The position numbers were made by a program, and so were the translations under genes. Shown one piece after another: positions 43,247 to 53,268 of a stretch of DNA of 64,000 bases. The first letter of the stretch is position 1. Every line of letters begins with the position of its first letter. Below the pieces are notes generated by a model. That model searched no databases. It saw nothing but the letters and a program-made list of their open reading frames with translations, and had not been told where the DNA came from. The stretch covers positions 322,678 to 386,677 of the forward strand of contig JAXLRT010000002.1 of NCBI GenBank assembly GCA_046330955.1, in the 5' to 3' direction. This stretch comes from JADJPO01 sp046330955 (GTDB lineage Bacteria > Actinomycetota > Actinomycetes > Actinomycetales > Kineosporiaceae).

Positions 43247-45864
43247 CGAGCAACGCCTTCGCCTGCTCCGGCTGCCCTTCCAGGATCAGCAGGTCCGCTG
43301 CGGCGATCCGGGCTCCGGCCCGCAGCAAGGATGAGCGGGCACACGAGCGCAGGGTCGCGATCGCTGCCCGCGCCTGAGCCAGGCGCCGGCTGCCCGCCTC
43401 GTCGGTCGCGCGGCGGCACTGTTCCAGCCGGCCGGTCGCGATGTGCCGGTAGGCGATCCGATGTTCGCCGAATGACCCGGTTCGGGACCAGGGCGTCGGC
43501 TCTCGAATTCGACGCAACCGCCTGCTCGAACGGCTCCCCGATCTCCTGCTGTTCGGTCAGCAGGATGAGCCGGACGACGGCGCGGGCCGCCCGCATGGAC
43601 AGCCCGTCACCGGCCTGCGCCTCCATCTCGCGCATCGCCACCACGGCCTCGGCGGGTCGGCCGGTGATCGCGAACACCATCGGCTCGGCGATCACCATGG
43701 AGGTGGTGTCGCCCGGCTGCAGCGCCTGCCGGCGGTGGGAGGCCTGCATCCAGTGAGTGGCCAGATCGGTCCGGCCCTGGTGGATGGCGTCCATCGTGAA
43801 GGCGGCCAGGGCGTCGGCGTAGGCCGCCAGATCGAGCCACTGCCCGTGCTGCTCGGTGGCACGGACCCAGCTGCGGCCGTCGTCGTAGAACCCGAGGAAT
43901 CGGGAGGCGCCGTCGTAGTGGGCACGCAACGCGCGCACGTCGGGGTTGTCGCCGGACGGATCGTCGTCCGAGCGGGCGAACTCGCGCGCCGCGGCCCGCA
44001 GCAGGCCCACCTGTGCCAGCACGAACCCCAGACCGCTGTGGACCCGGGCGTAGGCCGGCCCGGTCCCGAGCCGGTTGGCCCAGTACAGCGCTCGCAGCAT
44101 GTGCAGGACGAGGTGGTCGGGTCGAAGGCTCAGCACGGCGATGTAGCCGCCGACCTCGTGCAGGCCGGCGATCCGGGTGCAGCGCACCCGGTCCTCGCCC
44201 TTCGCCGACCCGAAGCGCCACCCGGTCCACTGCATGACCAGTCCCGCGACGACCATCGCCAGGGTCGTGATCAGCAAGGGGATCAGCCGGCGGGGTGGCG
44301 CCGCGCCCAGCTCGGCCAGGCCCCGGGTCACGGCGTCGGCGGCCTCCGGAGTCTGCCAGCTGGTGCGGTGGACCTCGGCCAGCAGGGTGAACACCAGCGC
44401 GCGCCGGCCCGGGTCGCGCTCGACCTGCAACGCCTGTTCGAGCCGTTCGCGGGCCTCGACGTAGCGACCGTTCTGCTTCAGCGCATCACCCAGGGCCAGC
44501 AGGAATCGGCCGTCCAGGGCGGCCGAGCCGAGCTGTTCACCGACTCCTGCGGCATGTTCCAGGAAGGCCAGCGCGTCGGCGGGTGCATGGTTGGCCAGCG
44601 CCAGCACCCCGGCCGCGTGGCAGGCCGCGAACACCCTCGCCGCCTCGCCGTCCATGCTCTCGGGGGTGCTCTCGGGAGCGCCGGCGGCGATGTGGTGGTG
44701 GGCCACCGCATAGACATGCGCGGCCGCGTGACCACCCGTCGGTTCCGGCTCGGTCTCGAGGGCATCAGCGATCCGCCGGTGCAACCGCGCGGTCGCCTCG
44801 ACGCCCAACGTCTCGTGCAACGCCTCACGGATCCGGTCGTGCACGAAGGCGTACTCACCGTCATCGCGCGTCTGGACCAGGCCGTGCCGGGCGGCGTCGA
44901 GCAGCGCGTCCAGCACCATCTCCAACCCGACCCCGTGGACGGCGGCCACCAACTGCGGACTGAACCGGCTCCCGATGGCGGCCGCGATGGCCAACAGCTG
45001 TCTGGCCTGCTCGCCGAGGGCGGCCACCCGGGTCAAGACCAGCCCGAGGGCATCCTGGGGCAGTTCCAGGGCATCCAGCTCGTCCTCGTCCAGTACCCAG
45101 GAACCCCACGACGGGCGCAGCAACCCCGCATCGACGATCGCCCGCACGTACTCCTGCACCACGAACGGGCTACCACCACTGCGCACCGCCACCAGCTGCG
45201 CCAACCGGTGCCCCGCCTGCAGACCCGGCAGCATCGCCGCCACCAGCTCGGCCACCCCGACCTCGTCCAGCGGACCCAACTCCAGATCCAGGCCCACCGC
45301 CTCACCGAGTGACCCCACGAACTCGGTCGTCGCGGCGATGCTGTCGGGGTCGTTCCGCGCCGTGGTGAGCACCAAGATCGGAGTGTCGTCGAGCAGGTCC
45401 GCCAGCGAGGCGAGCACCCGCGCCGTCCCCGAGTCGATCCACTGGATGTCGTCCAGGTGGAGCAGTAGTCCATGACCTGCCCGGGCCAGCTCCGCCAGGA
45501 ACCCCACGAGCGCGAGCGTGAACTGGTCCTGTCCTCCGCCTGCCGGTTCGGTGCCGTGCGCCTCGGCAGCCACGATGCCCGCGAAGGTCGGTGTCAGGTC
45601 GCTCAGCAACGCCGCGACCGGTCGGGCCGCCCGCACCCGCTCGTGGACGACGCCCCGCTGGGCCTGCGGCAACCGGGCGCCTCGCGCAGGTAGCTTCCAA
45701 CGCCGCGCAGCGCGGCGAGGATCGGATCGTCGGAGAGCACTTGCCGTACAGCACGAATGGCCCTCGGCCGTCATGGTCGGCGAGGTCCTCGGCGATCCGG
45801 CTCTTGCCCGCCGGCGCTCCGCGATCACCGCGACACTGCCCGTGCCGGCGCGAGCGGCCTGCAC
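43084..45864 (-). CDS. Copy B, middle part: AAA-ATPase and TPR-like region
   Basis: This long readable ORF covers the ATPase Walker B (LLLHLDDIQW), the helical TPR-like region and the join across the place where copy A has its stop: here the codons read CAGCCGGGCGAC, no stop, then TSMVIAEPMVFAITGRPAE. The first 60 residues and the last about 130 residues are in wrong frames because of shifts near 45700 and 43480. It shows that the natural gene is one continuous reading frame from ATPase to sensor. Confidence 0.8.
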   Translation of the reverse strand: MQAARAGTGSVAVIAERRRARAGSPRTSPTMTAEGHSCCTASALRRSDPRRAARRWKLPARGARLPQAQRGVVHERVRAARPVAALLSDLTPTFAGIVAAEAHGTEPAGGGQDQFTLALVGFLAELARAGHGLLLHLDDIQWIDSGTARVLASLADLLDDTPILVLTTARNDPDSIAATTEFVGSLGEAVGLDLELGPLDEVGVAELVAAMLPGLQAGHRLAQLVAVRSGGSPFVVQEYVRAIVDAGLLRPSWGSWVLDEDELDALELPQDALGLVLTRVAALGEQARQLLAIAAAIGSRFSPQLVAAVHGVGLEMVLDALLDAARHGLVQTRDDGEYAFVHDRIREALHETLGVEATARLHRRIADALETEPEPTGGHAAAHVYAVAHHHIAAGAPESTPESMDGEAARVFAACHAAGVLALANHAPADALAFLEHAAGVGEQLGSAALDGRFLLALGDALKQNGRYVEARERLEQALQVERDPGRRALVFTLLAEVHRTSWQTPEAADAVTRGLAELGAAPPRRLIPLLITTLAMVVAGLVMQWTGWRFGSAKGEDRVRCTRIAGLHEVGGYIAVLSLRPDHLVLHMLRALYWANRLGTGPAYARVHSGLGFVLAQVGLLRAAAREFARSDDDPSGDNPDVRALRAHYDGASRFLGFYDDGRSWVRATEQHGQWLDLAAYADALAAFTMDAIHQGRTDLATHWMQASHRRQALQPGDTTSMVIAEPMVFAITGRPAEAVVAMREMEAQAGDGLSMRAARAVVRLILLTEQQEIGEPFEQAVASNSRADALVPNRVIRRTSDRLPAHRDRPAGTVPPRDRRGGQPAPGSGAGSDRDPALVCPLILAAGRSPDRRSGPADPGRAAGAGEGVARCRAGAPGAYRVAHLAARVHPGAGRARRRVGLATPGRAGPGDWQHWGCRTAPAG

Positions 45865-46795
45865 TGCTCGGCAGTGCGCGCTCTCGCGGGCGCGCCCACT
45901 CAGCGGCGGTCGCGACCCGGCCTGGACGGGTCATCGCCCGGTTCGCCCACCGCGCCCGGGCCAGATCAGCGGCCAGCTCGTGGGCGGACTGGTAGCGATC
46001 GTCGGGGTCGCCAGCCCGGGCCACCGCCGCCGCAGCCCACCGGGATCGGGGCACCAGATCCAGCAACTCCGGCGGCGCCGCAGCATCAGCCGCAACTCCC
46101 CACGTCATCAGCCGCGAACGGCAAGCGCCCGGTCAAGCTCTCGAACAGCACGACGCCCAGCGAGTACTCAGAGCGGTGGTCTACCGGGCGCGCCAGCATC
46201 CCGGTCTGCTCCGGCGGCACATACGCCAACGTGCCCACCGCGGCCTCATCGGGGCCTTCGCCCCCCGGGTCGCCCGAAATCGATCAGCTGGGCGCGACCC
46301 AGGGCCGCACGATGTTGTCCGGTTTGAGATCGGTGCACAACCCCGACGGTGCACGGCCGCCAACGGCCCGACCACATCGGCCGCCAGCGCGATCACCCGT
46401 TCGGGCAACGGCCCCGACGCGATCAGGGCGGCCAGCGAGGTGCCATCGACCAGGTCCATCACCAGATAGGGCATCCTCGCTCTCACCGACCCATGGATCG
46501 CCGGCAGCCCCGGATGATCCACACTGGAGCAGGGCGGCCTCGGCGGAACCACCAGCGCCTGCCGCGATGGCGGGGAACCGGCCGAGGCGAGAAGAACCAG
46601 CGCGTACTCGGCGCTCTCGCTCACCACGTCGCCAGCACCGTCGGCGGCCGCGAGGCCGGGCCTGGCTCGCGGCCCCGACCCAGCTCGGCGAGCAGCTCGA
46701 AACCGCCCACCACCCCACCGGGCGCGGGCCATCATCAGCATCGCGCGGCGAAACAGCGTAACCGCCGACCCCGGCCACGCGCCCCGGCACCGAGC
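45700..46795 (-). pseudogene. Copy B, 5' part: Ser/Thr kinase with dense small deletions
   Basis: Alignment by eye with copies A and C shows the kinase module (VVSESAEYALVLLASAG, PYLVMDLVDGTSLAAL, then fragments of the catalytic loop). Many bases are missing singly or in twos and threes about every 20-60 bases, so no frame lasts. The region equivalent to the ATG of copy A has lost ATGACA. The pattern is unlike normal decay, because substitutions are few. Confidence 0.65.
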
Positions 46796-46909
46796 TCGCG
46801 GTGTATCGACGGCCTCAGAGCTGAGCCGACGGCCACCGCCGAATACCCACACCGACAATCGGTTGGGGTCAACGCCGGCGCACCTCGCTGCTGGCCCGGC
46901 TCGATCACG

Positions 46910-48990
46910 GGCGGTGCGGACGAGTTGCGGCCGTCGCGCTTGGCGCGGTAGAGACCCTGGTCGGCGCGGGCGGCAGAGCCGGCAGGTCGTCGTCCACCAG
47001 CTCAGCCGTCGATACTGACCGTCACCGCCAACGGACCGGCGGTCTGCGACGTCGGCAACACAACGACGCAGCCGCTCCGGCAGGTCATCCGCCATCGAAT
47101 CCAGCAGCAGGAGAGCGAACTCGCCACCGTAACGACCGATCATCGGTGGTCCGGATCGCCGAGCTCAGACGCTGCGCCACGACCCGGATCACATCGTCAC
47201 CGGTCGGGTGACCATGGTGTCGTTGACCGCCTTGAAATGATCTTCGACCATCAACGCCACCACCGGACGCCTGGCCCGCACCGCCGCCGCCACATCCCGC
47301 TGCGCGACCCGAAGAAATGCCGCCGGTTGGCGTCGGTCAACTCATCGGCCACCGCCAACGCCTGCACCTGCGCGAACAACTCGGCCCGTCGTGCGCCGTC
47401 ATCGCCTGCGCCACCAACGCCGCCGCCACATCCACCTGCCCCGCTTCACCGACCAGTCCGTGCTCGACAACACCAGTACCGCGAGGACCCGGCCCTCCCG
47501 ACGCAACGGCACCGCGATCAACTCGCCTCCGCCAACTGCTCCGCAGCGCCGCGGCCCGCGACGACGCCCCTCGGTCGCGGCATCACCAGCAGCGCATCGA
47601 GCCCGGGTTCGCGATCGGTGATCCACTCGATCAGGCCCCGCACCGTCCGTTCGCACCACCACGCCCGCCTCGGACCCTTCCAGCACCCACCCTGGCAGCC
47701 CACCAGCCGCGGCGCCCACGCCACCAACCGCGCCAACACCTCGCGGCTCGGTGCCGCAGCCATCTCCTGCGCACGCAACCGTCGCCAGATCACGCTGACG
47801 CTGCGCCATCACCGAGATCTCAACTGCGCCGCGAGGTCTCCAACGACGTCGCAATGTGATTGGTCAACGCCGTCAACAACCCCACATCATCAGCGGTGAA
47901 ATCCCTTGGCCACCTGACTGTCCGGTAGACCACCCCAACAACCGACCCTCCAACAACAGCGGCGCCATGATCGACCGCAGCCTGCAACACCACACTCTGC
48001 GCCCCCAACGCCGCACCCTGCTCGGTCCGTCACCACCCGGCACCCGACTCTGACGCACCGCTCCACCAGACTCGCGCTGTACCCCGACAACTCGGTCAAC
48101 TCACCCCCACCACCACGACCGGTGCGGCACCAACCGCTCACCCTCGACCAAAACAAGAACGCCCGATCCGCCCGCCGATCTTGATCGTCTCGTCCAACGC
48201 GATCCGCGCCAACACCACCGGATCACCACCCGAGCCGCCGCCGCACCCACCTGCTCCAACGCCACCAGACGCGCCCGGTCCATCCCGGTCGCCCCGGACG
48301 GCGTGTGGGCCGTCACCCGGTGGGTCGACCCAGCTGTGCTCGACCCCCGCCCCGAGGCTGGAATGCGTGGCGGAACCGAGGTCGAACTCCGCCGTCACCC
48401 AGCCGGCGCGGTGCGGCCAACCCCAGTGCTGCGCAGTCGCCGGGCCTGCTCGGCCTGGCGTCGCGAGGCCGACGCGGCGCCGAGCGCGGCCAGCGCCCGG
48501 CCTGCGCTCGCGCGGCCTCAGGCCACGCTGGGTACCTCGACTGGAGCACCGGCACGGCATCGAGCAACGCCTTCGCCTGCTCCGGCTGCCTTCCAGGATC
48601 GCAGGTCCGCTGCGGCGATTGGGCTCGGCCCGCAGCAGGATGAGCGGGCACACGAGCGGGGTCGCGATCGCTGCCGCGCTGAGCAGGCGCCGGCTGCGAT
48701 CCGCCTCGTCGGTCGCGCGGCGGCACTGTTCCAGCCGGCCGGTCGCGATGTGCAGGTAGGCGATCCGATGCACCCGAATGACCCGGTTCGGGACCAGGGC
48801 GAGGCTCTCGAATTCCGCAACCGCCTGCTCGAACGGCTCCCCGATCTCCTGCTGTTCGGTCAGCAGGATGAGCCGGACGACGGCGCGGGCCGCCCGCATG
48901 GACAGCCCGTCACCGGCCTGCGCCCCATCTCGGCATCGCCACCACGGCCTCGGCGGGTCGGCCGGTGATCGCGAACACCATCGGCTCGGC
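46910..48990 (-). pseudogene. Copy C, 3' part: GAF and GGDEF module with dense small deletions
   Basis: Sequence matches copies A and B throughout, but with repeated short deletions. For example, TTGGCGATCCCGGTCAACTC of copy A appears as TTGGCGTCGGTCAACTC near 47330. Short recognisable peptides remain (GRYGGEFALLLL with one Glu lost; LTALTNHIATSLETSR). No long frame survives, so as written no cyclase could be made. The deletion density is the same as in the adjoining copy B kinase. Confidence 0.65.
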
Positions 48991-50990
48991 GATCACCATG
49001 GAGGTGGTGTCGCCCGGCTGCAGCGCCTGCCGGCGGTGGGAGGCCTGCATCCGGTGGTGGCCAGATCGGTCCGGCCCTGGTGGATGGCGTCCATCGTGAA
49101 GGCGCAGGGCGTCGGCGTAGGCCGCCCAGATCGAGCCACTGCCCGTGCTGCTCGGTGGCACGGACCCAGCTGCGGCCGTCGTCGTAGAACCCGAGGAATC
49201 GGGAGGCGCCGTCGTAGTGGGCACGCAACGCGCGCGTCGGGGTCGCCGGACGGATCGTCGTCGAGCAGGCGAACTCGCGCGCCGCGGCCCGCAGCAGGCC
49301 CACCTGTGCCAGCACGAACCCCAGACCGCTGTGGACCCGGGCGTAGGCCGGCCCGGTCCCGAGCCGGTTGGCCAGTACAGCGCTCGCAGCATGTGCAGGA
49401 CGGGTGGTCGGGTCGAAGGCTCAGCACGGCGATGTAGCCGCCGACCTCGTGCAGGCCGGCGATCCGGTGCAGCGCACCCGGTCCTCGCCCTTCGCCGACC
49501 CGAAGCGCCACCCGGTCCACTGCATGAGCAGTCCCGCGACGACCATCGCCAGGGTCGTGATCAGCAAGGGGATCAGCCGGCGGGGTGGCGCCGCGCCCTC
49601 GGCCAGGCCCGGGTCACGGCGTCGGCGGCCTCCGGGTCTGCCAGCTGGTGCGGTGGACCTCGGCCAGCAGGGTGAACACCAGCGCGCGCCGGCCCGGGTC
49701 GCGCTCGACCTGCAACGCCTGTTCGAGCCGTTCGCGGGCCTCGACGTAGCGACCGTTCTGCTTCAGCGCATCACCCAGGCCAGCAGGAATCGGCCGTCAG
49801 GGCGGCCGAGCCGAGCTGTTCACCGACTCCTGCGGCATGTTCCAGGAAGGCCAGCGCATCAAGCGGTGCGTAGTTGGCCAGCGCCAGCACCCCAGCCCGC
49901 GTGGCGGGCCGCGAACACCCTCGCCGCCTCGCCGTCCACATGCTCTCGGGGTGCTCCTCAGGGCGCCGGCGGCGATGTGGTGGTGGGCCACCGCATGAAC
50001 ATGCACGGCCGCGTAGGCCACCCGTCGGTTCGGCTCGGTCTGGGGGCATCAGCGATCTCCTGCGTGCGGCTGCGCGGTCGCCTCGGCCTGCTGCCGTCCT
50101 CGTGCAGCACCTGCGGGATCAGGTGTTCCGCGCAGGCGCGCTCGCCTCGTCCCAGGAACTCGAGCAGGCCTTCGTGCCGGCGCATCGACCACCGCGTCCA
50201 GCACCATCTCGGCCGAGCCCAATGGACGGCAGCCACCAGCGCCTGCGGGTTGAACAGGTCCAGGCCCGCGGCTGCGGTGACCAGCAGCACCGCGCCTGCT
50301 CTCCCAGGGCGGCCACCGCGCCGAACTGGCCAAGGGCATCCCGGGGCAGTTCCAGGCGTCCAGTTCGTCCTCGTCCAGCAACCAACTGCCCCAGGAGGGA
50401 CGCAGCAGCCCCGCATCGACGATCGCCCGCACGTACTCCTGCACCACGAACGGGCTACCACCACTGCGCACCGCCACCAGCTGCGCCAACCGGTGCCCCG
50501 CCTCCAGGCCTGGCAGCATCGCCGCCACCAGCTCGGCCACCCCGACCTCGTCCAGCGGACCCTCCAGATCCAGACCCACCGCCTCACCCAGCGAACTCAC
50601 GACGAGTTCGGTGGCTGCCAGGCTGTCGGCGTCGTTGCGGGCCGTGGCCAGCACCAGCAACGGGGCGCCGTCCAGCACGTCCGCCAACCGCGCCAGCACC
50701 CGCGCCGTCCCCGGATCGATCCACTGCACGTCGTCCAGGCAGAGCAGCAACCCGTCGCACCCGCGCGCAGATCAACCAGAGCCGACCACCGCCAGTGTGA
50801 ACTGATCCTGGCCACCGGTCGCCGGCTCACTGCCACGAACGCGAGCACCCAGCAGATCACCCAACGCCGGCGTCAGGTCGCTCAGCAACGCCGCCGCCGG
50901 CCGCGCCGCGGCCCGCACCCGCTCGTGGACGACGTCCCGCTCGGCCTCCGGCGTCGCGCGGCCTCCCCAGGTATCCCTCACCGCGGCGCG
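48991..50990 (-). pseudogene. Copy C, middle part: AAA-ATPase and TPR-like region with small deletions
   Basis: The TPR-like and ATPase regions can be followed in short frames (AGLHEVGGYIAVLSLRPDHP; GVAELVAAMLPGLEAGHRLA; LCLDDVQWIDPGTARVLARL). Between about 50100 and 50900 the sequence also differs from A and B by real substitutions (for example CLDDVQWIDPG against HLDDIQWIDSG). Copy C is therefore the more distant paralogue in this domain. Deletions break it into several pieces. Confidence 0.65.
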
Positions 50991-52074
50991 CTGGAGGCGA
51001 GCGGGATCGGATCATCGGGGAACTCTTGCCGTAGAGCACCGCACGGCCCTCGGCGACCACCCGATCGGCGAGCTCCTCGGCAAGCCGGCTCTTGCCCTCG
51101 CCCGGCGCTCCACGGATCACCGCGACACTCCCCGAGCCCGCACCAGCGGCACGCCACCGCTCGGTGAGTTGCGCGCTCTCGCGGGCGCGGCCGCTCAACG
51201 GCGGCCGCGACCCGACACTGGTCGGATCATCGGCCGGTTCGCCCACCGCGCCGAGACGAGCCAGGTCGACCGCCAACTCGTGCGCGGACTGGTACCGGTC
51301 GTCCGGGTCCTTGGCCAGCAACCGGGCCACCGCCGCAGCCAGACCCACCGGGATCCGGGGCACCAGGTCGAGCAAGTCCGGCGGCGCCGCCACGGCATGC
51401 AGCCGCAACAACTCACCCACATCGTCGGCCGCGAACGGCAGGTGCCCGGTCAGGCTCTCGAACAGCACCACACCCAACGAGTACAGATCGCTGCGATGAT
51501 CCACCGGACGCGCCAACATCCCGGTCTGCTCCGGCGGCGCATACGCCAACGTGCCCGCCGCACCCTGGTCAGTGCCCGTCGCCCCCCGGGTCGCCAACCC
51601 GAAATCGATCAACTGAGCACGACCCGACGGCCGCACCATGATGTTGTCCGGTTTGAGATCCCGGTGCACCAGCCCCCGACGATGCACCGCACCCAACGGC
51701 CCGACCACATCGGCCGCCACCGCGATCACCCGTTCGGGCGACAACGGCCCCGACGCGATCAGGGCAGCCAACGAGGTGCCATCCACCAGATCCATCACCA
51801 GATACGGCATCCCCTCGCTCTCACCGACCTCATGGATCGCCGGCAACCCCGGATGATCCACACTCGCCAGCAAGGCGGCCTCACGGCGGAACGCCACCAA
51901 CACCTGCCGCGACGCCGTGACGCCAGCCGAGGCGGTGAGGAGCTTCACCGCATACTGCGTGCCGTCGTCGGGGCAGCGCCGGGCCTGGAACACCTGGCTC
52001 GCAGCGCCCCGGCCCAGCTCGGCGAGCAACTCGAAGCCAGCCACCGTGGCCATCGGCCGCACCACCGAACTCAT
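50857..52074 (-). CDS. Copy C, 5' part: intact Ser/Thr protein kinase and ATPase Walker A
   Basis: This is the best-preserved start of the array. From the ATG at 52074 (MSSVVRPMATVAGFELL) the kinase shows the glycine loop LLAELGRGAASQVF, Lys in YAVKLL, HRDLKPDN near residue 138, IDFGLATRG and a DHRSDLYSLGVVLFESL region. It reads on into an ATPase with Walker A GAPGEGKSRLAEEL near 323. About 50 residues further the frame is lost (after VLYGKSSP) and the tail is noncoding. An alternative GTG lies at 52095. The kinase probably controls the ATPase, sensor and cyclase domains of the full protein. Confidence 0.85.
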   Translation of the reverse strand: MSSVVRPMATVAGFELLAELGRGAASQVFQARRCPDDGTQYAVKLLTASAGVTASRQVLVAFRREAALLASVDHPGLPAIHEVGESEGMPYLVMDLVDGTSLAALIASGPLSPERVIAVAADVVGPLGAVHRRGLVHRDLKPDNIMVRPSGRAQLIDFGLATRGATGTDQGAAGTLAYAPPEQTGMLARPVDHRSDLYSLGVVLFESLTGHLPFAADDVGELLRLHAVAAPPDLLDLVPRIPVGLAAAVARLLAKDPDDRYQSAHELAVDLARLGAVGEPADDPTSVGSRPPLSGRARESAQLTERWRAAGAGSGSVAVIRGAPGEGKSRLAEELADRVVAEGRAVLYGKSSPMIRSRSPPARRGEGYLGRPRDAGGRAGRRPRAGAGRGAAGGGVAERPDAGVG

Positions 52075-52233
52075 GACGGGGTTGTCGACACGCACCGGCG
52101 CGGAACTGAGCGGGACGCGGGCGCGCCACTCTCATTGTCCTGACGCGATCCCGCTCGCGCCCGGGCGAGCCGGCCGCACGCCGTCCCGGCCGAACGATTT
52201 TGCCCCGGACGGCGTGGCCGCCAGGCTTCGTCT

Positions 52234-53250
52234 GTGCCTTTGGTCCGGTCGGCCGGTTTGCAGCGATTCCGGCAGGTGGTGGAGGAGCTCGGCGGTGATG
52301 CCGAGCGTTTCGCGCAGCAGGCGGGCCTTCCGCTGGCTGCCCTGGACACGGACGAGCTGTTCGTGCCGGACTCCGCGATCGCGGCCGTGCTGGAGATCGC
52401 AGCCGCCGCCCTGCGGTGTGCGGACCTCGGCCTGCGCGTGGGCGCGGCGCAGGACCTGAGCATGCTGGGGCCGCTGGCCGTGGCGATCCAGAACTCCGCG
52501 TCGGTGCGGGACGCCCTGGAGTGCACCTCGCGCTACATGTTCGTGCACGCCCCGGAGTTGTCGATCTCCCTGGTGGACGACCCGGACGGCGCGCGCGGCA
52601 CGCTCGGGCTGCGCTACACGTTCGGACCGGGGGTGCGGCCGCTGCCGCAGGCGACGGACATGACCATGCTGTTCCTGCATCGCGCCATCCGGTTCCTGGT
52701 CGGCGGCTCCTACGGGCTGCGATCGGTGGACCTCCCCCACGGCCCGGTCGTGGCCCGCGCGCGCTACGAGGACGTGTTCGGGGCTCGGGTGCGGTTCCAC
52801 CGACCGTCGGCGTTGTTGCGGGTTCCGGTGTCCCTGTTGTCGCGACCGCTGGCCGGGGTCGACGAGACGTTGCACCGCCTGGCGTTGGCGTTCCTGTCCC
52901 GCCAGACCGGTCCGGAGCCGGCGCCGGCGGTCAGCGCACGGGTTCGGGCGGTGCTGGCGCAGTCGCTCGGCACGAGTTCGACCGAGCTGGTCGACGTGGC
53001 CCGGGTGCTGGCGGTGCACCCACGCACGCTGCAGCGTCAGCTGCTCGCCGAGGAGCGTTCGTTCACCGAGATCCTGGACGGCGTCCGCCGGGCGCGCGCC
53101 AAGAAGTTCCTGACCACGACGGACCTTCCGCTGGGCCAGGTCAGCCAGCTGCTGGGCTTCTCGGAGCAGGCCGTGTTGACCCGGTGCTCCCGGCGCTGGT
53201 GGGGCCGCAGCCCCACGGCGGTGCGCCGGGAGGCCCGGGCCGCCGGCTGA
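52234..53250 (+). CDS. AraC family regulator with arabinose-binding-like N-terminal domain
   Basis: This 338-residue regulator has an N-terminal Arabinose_bd-type domain to about residue 205 (FRQVVEELGGDAERFAQQAG; ALECTSRYMFVHAPELSISL). A C-terminal AraC HTH pair at about 235-330 shows VARVLAVHPRTLQRQLLAEE and LPLGQVSQLLGFSEQAVLTR. Regulators of this layout often control catabolic or fatty-acid-related genes. The GTG at 52234 starts it. It converges with the lactonase-like gene of the adjacent cluster and is its most likely regulator; this link is inference. Confidence 0.88.
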   Translation: MPLVRSAGLQRFRQVVEELGGDAERFAQQAGLPLAALDTDELFVPDSAIAAVLEIAAAALRCADLGLRVGAAQDLSMLGPLAVAIQNSASVRDALECTSRYMFVHAPELSISLVDDPDGARGTLGLRYTFGPGVRPLPQATDMTMLFLHRAIRFLVGGSYGLRSVDLPHGPVVARARYEDVFGARVRFHRPSALLRVPVSLLSRPLAGVDETLHRLALAFLSRQTGPEPAPAVSARVRAVLAQSLGTSSTELVDVARVLAVHPRTLQRQLLAEERSFTEILDGVRRARAKKFLTTTDLPLGQVSQLLGFSEQAVLTRCSRRWWGRSPTAVRREARAAG

Positions 53251-53268
53251 TCGTGCCGACGCGCCGGG

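Larger units (their letters stand above)
35942..52074 (-). repeat. Triplicated ~5.4-kb kinase-AAA-GAF-GGDEF gene array
   Basis: Three head-to-tail copies of one giant signalling gene lie on the minus strand: A (35942-41375), B (about 41.4-46.8 kb) and C (about 46.9-52.07 kb). Landmarks repeat at 5.4-5.55 kb: the GATCGATGTCGACC word in GGDEF occurs at 36301 and 41857, and a matching spacer containing GTGTATCGAC is at 41381 and 46801. Copies A and B are identical over long blocks, such as the ATPase region near 39.6 and 45.1 kb, and clearly diverged in others. The spacer is duplicated with the gene, so whole units were amplified. Confidence 0.9.

Noticed and set aside
35942..52074. CRISPR array or NRPS/PKS-like module repeats as explanation of the long repetition
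   Set aside because: The repeat unit is a 5.4-kb protein-coding gene, not short spacers, and no adenylation, carrier or ketosynthase motifs are present.
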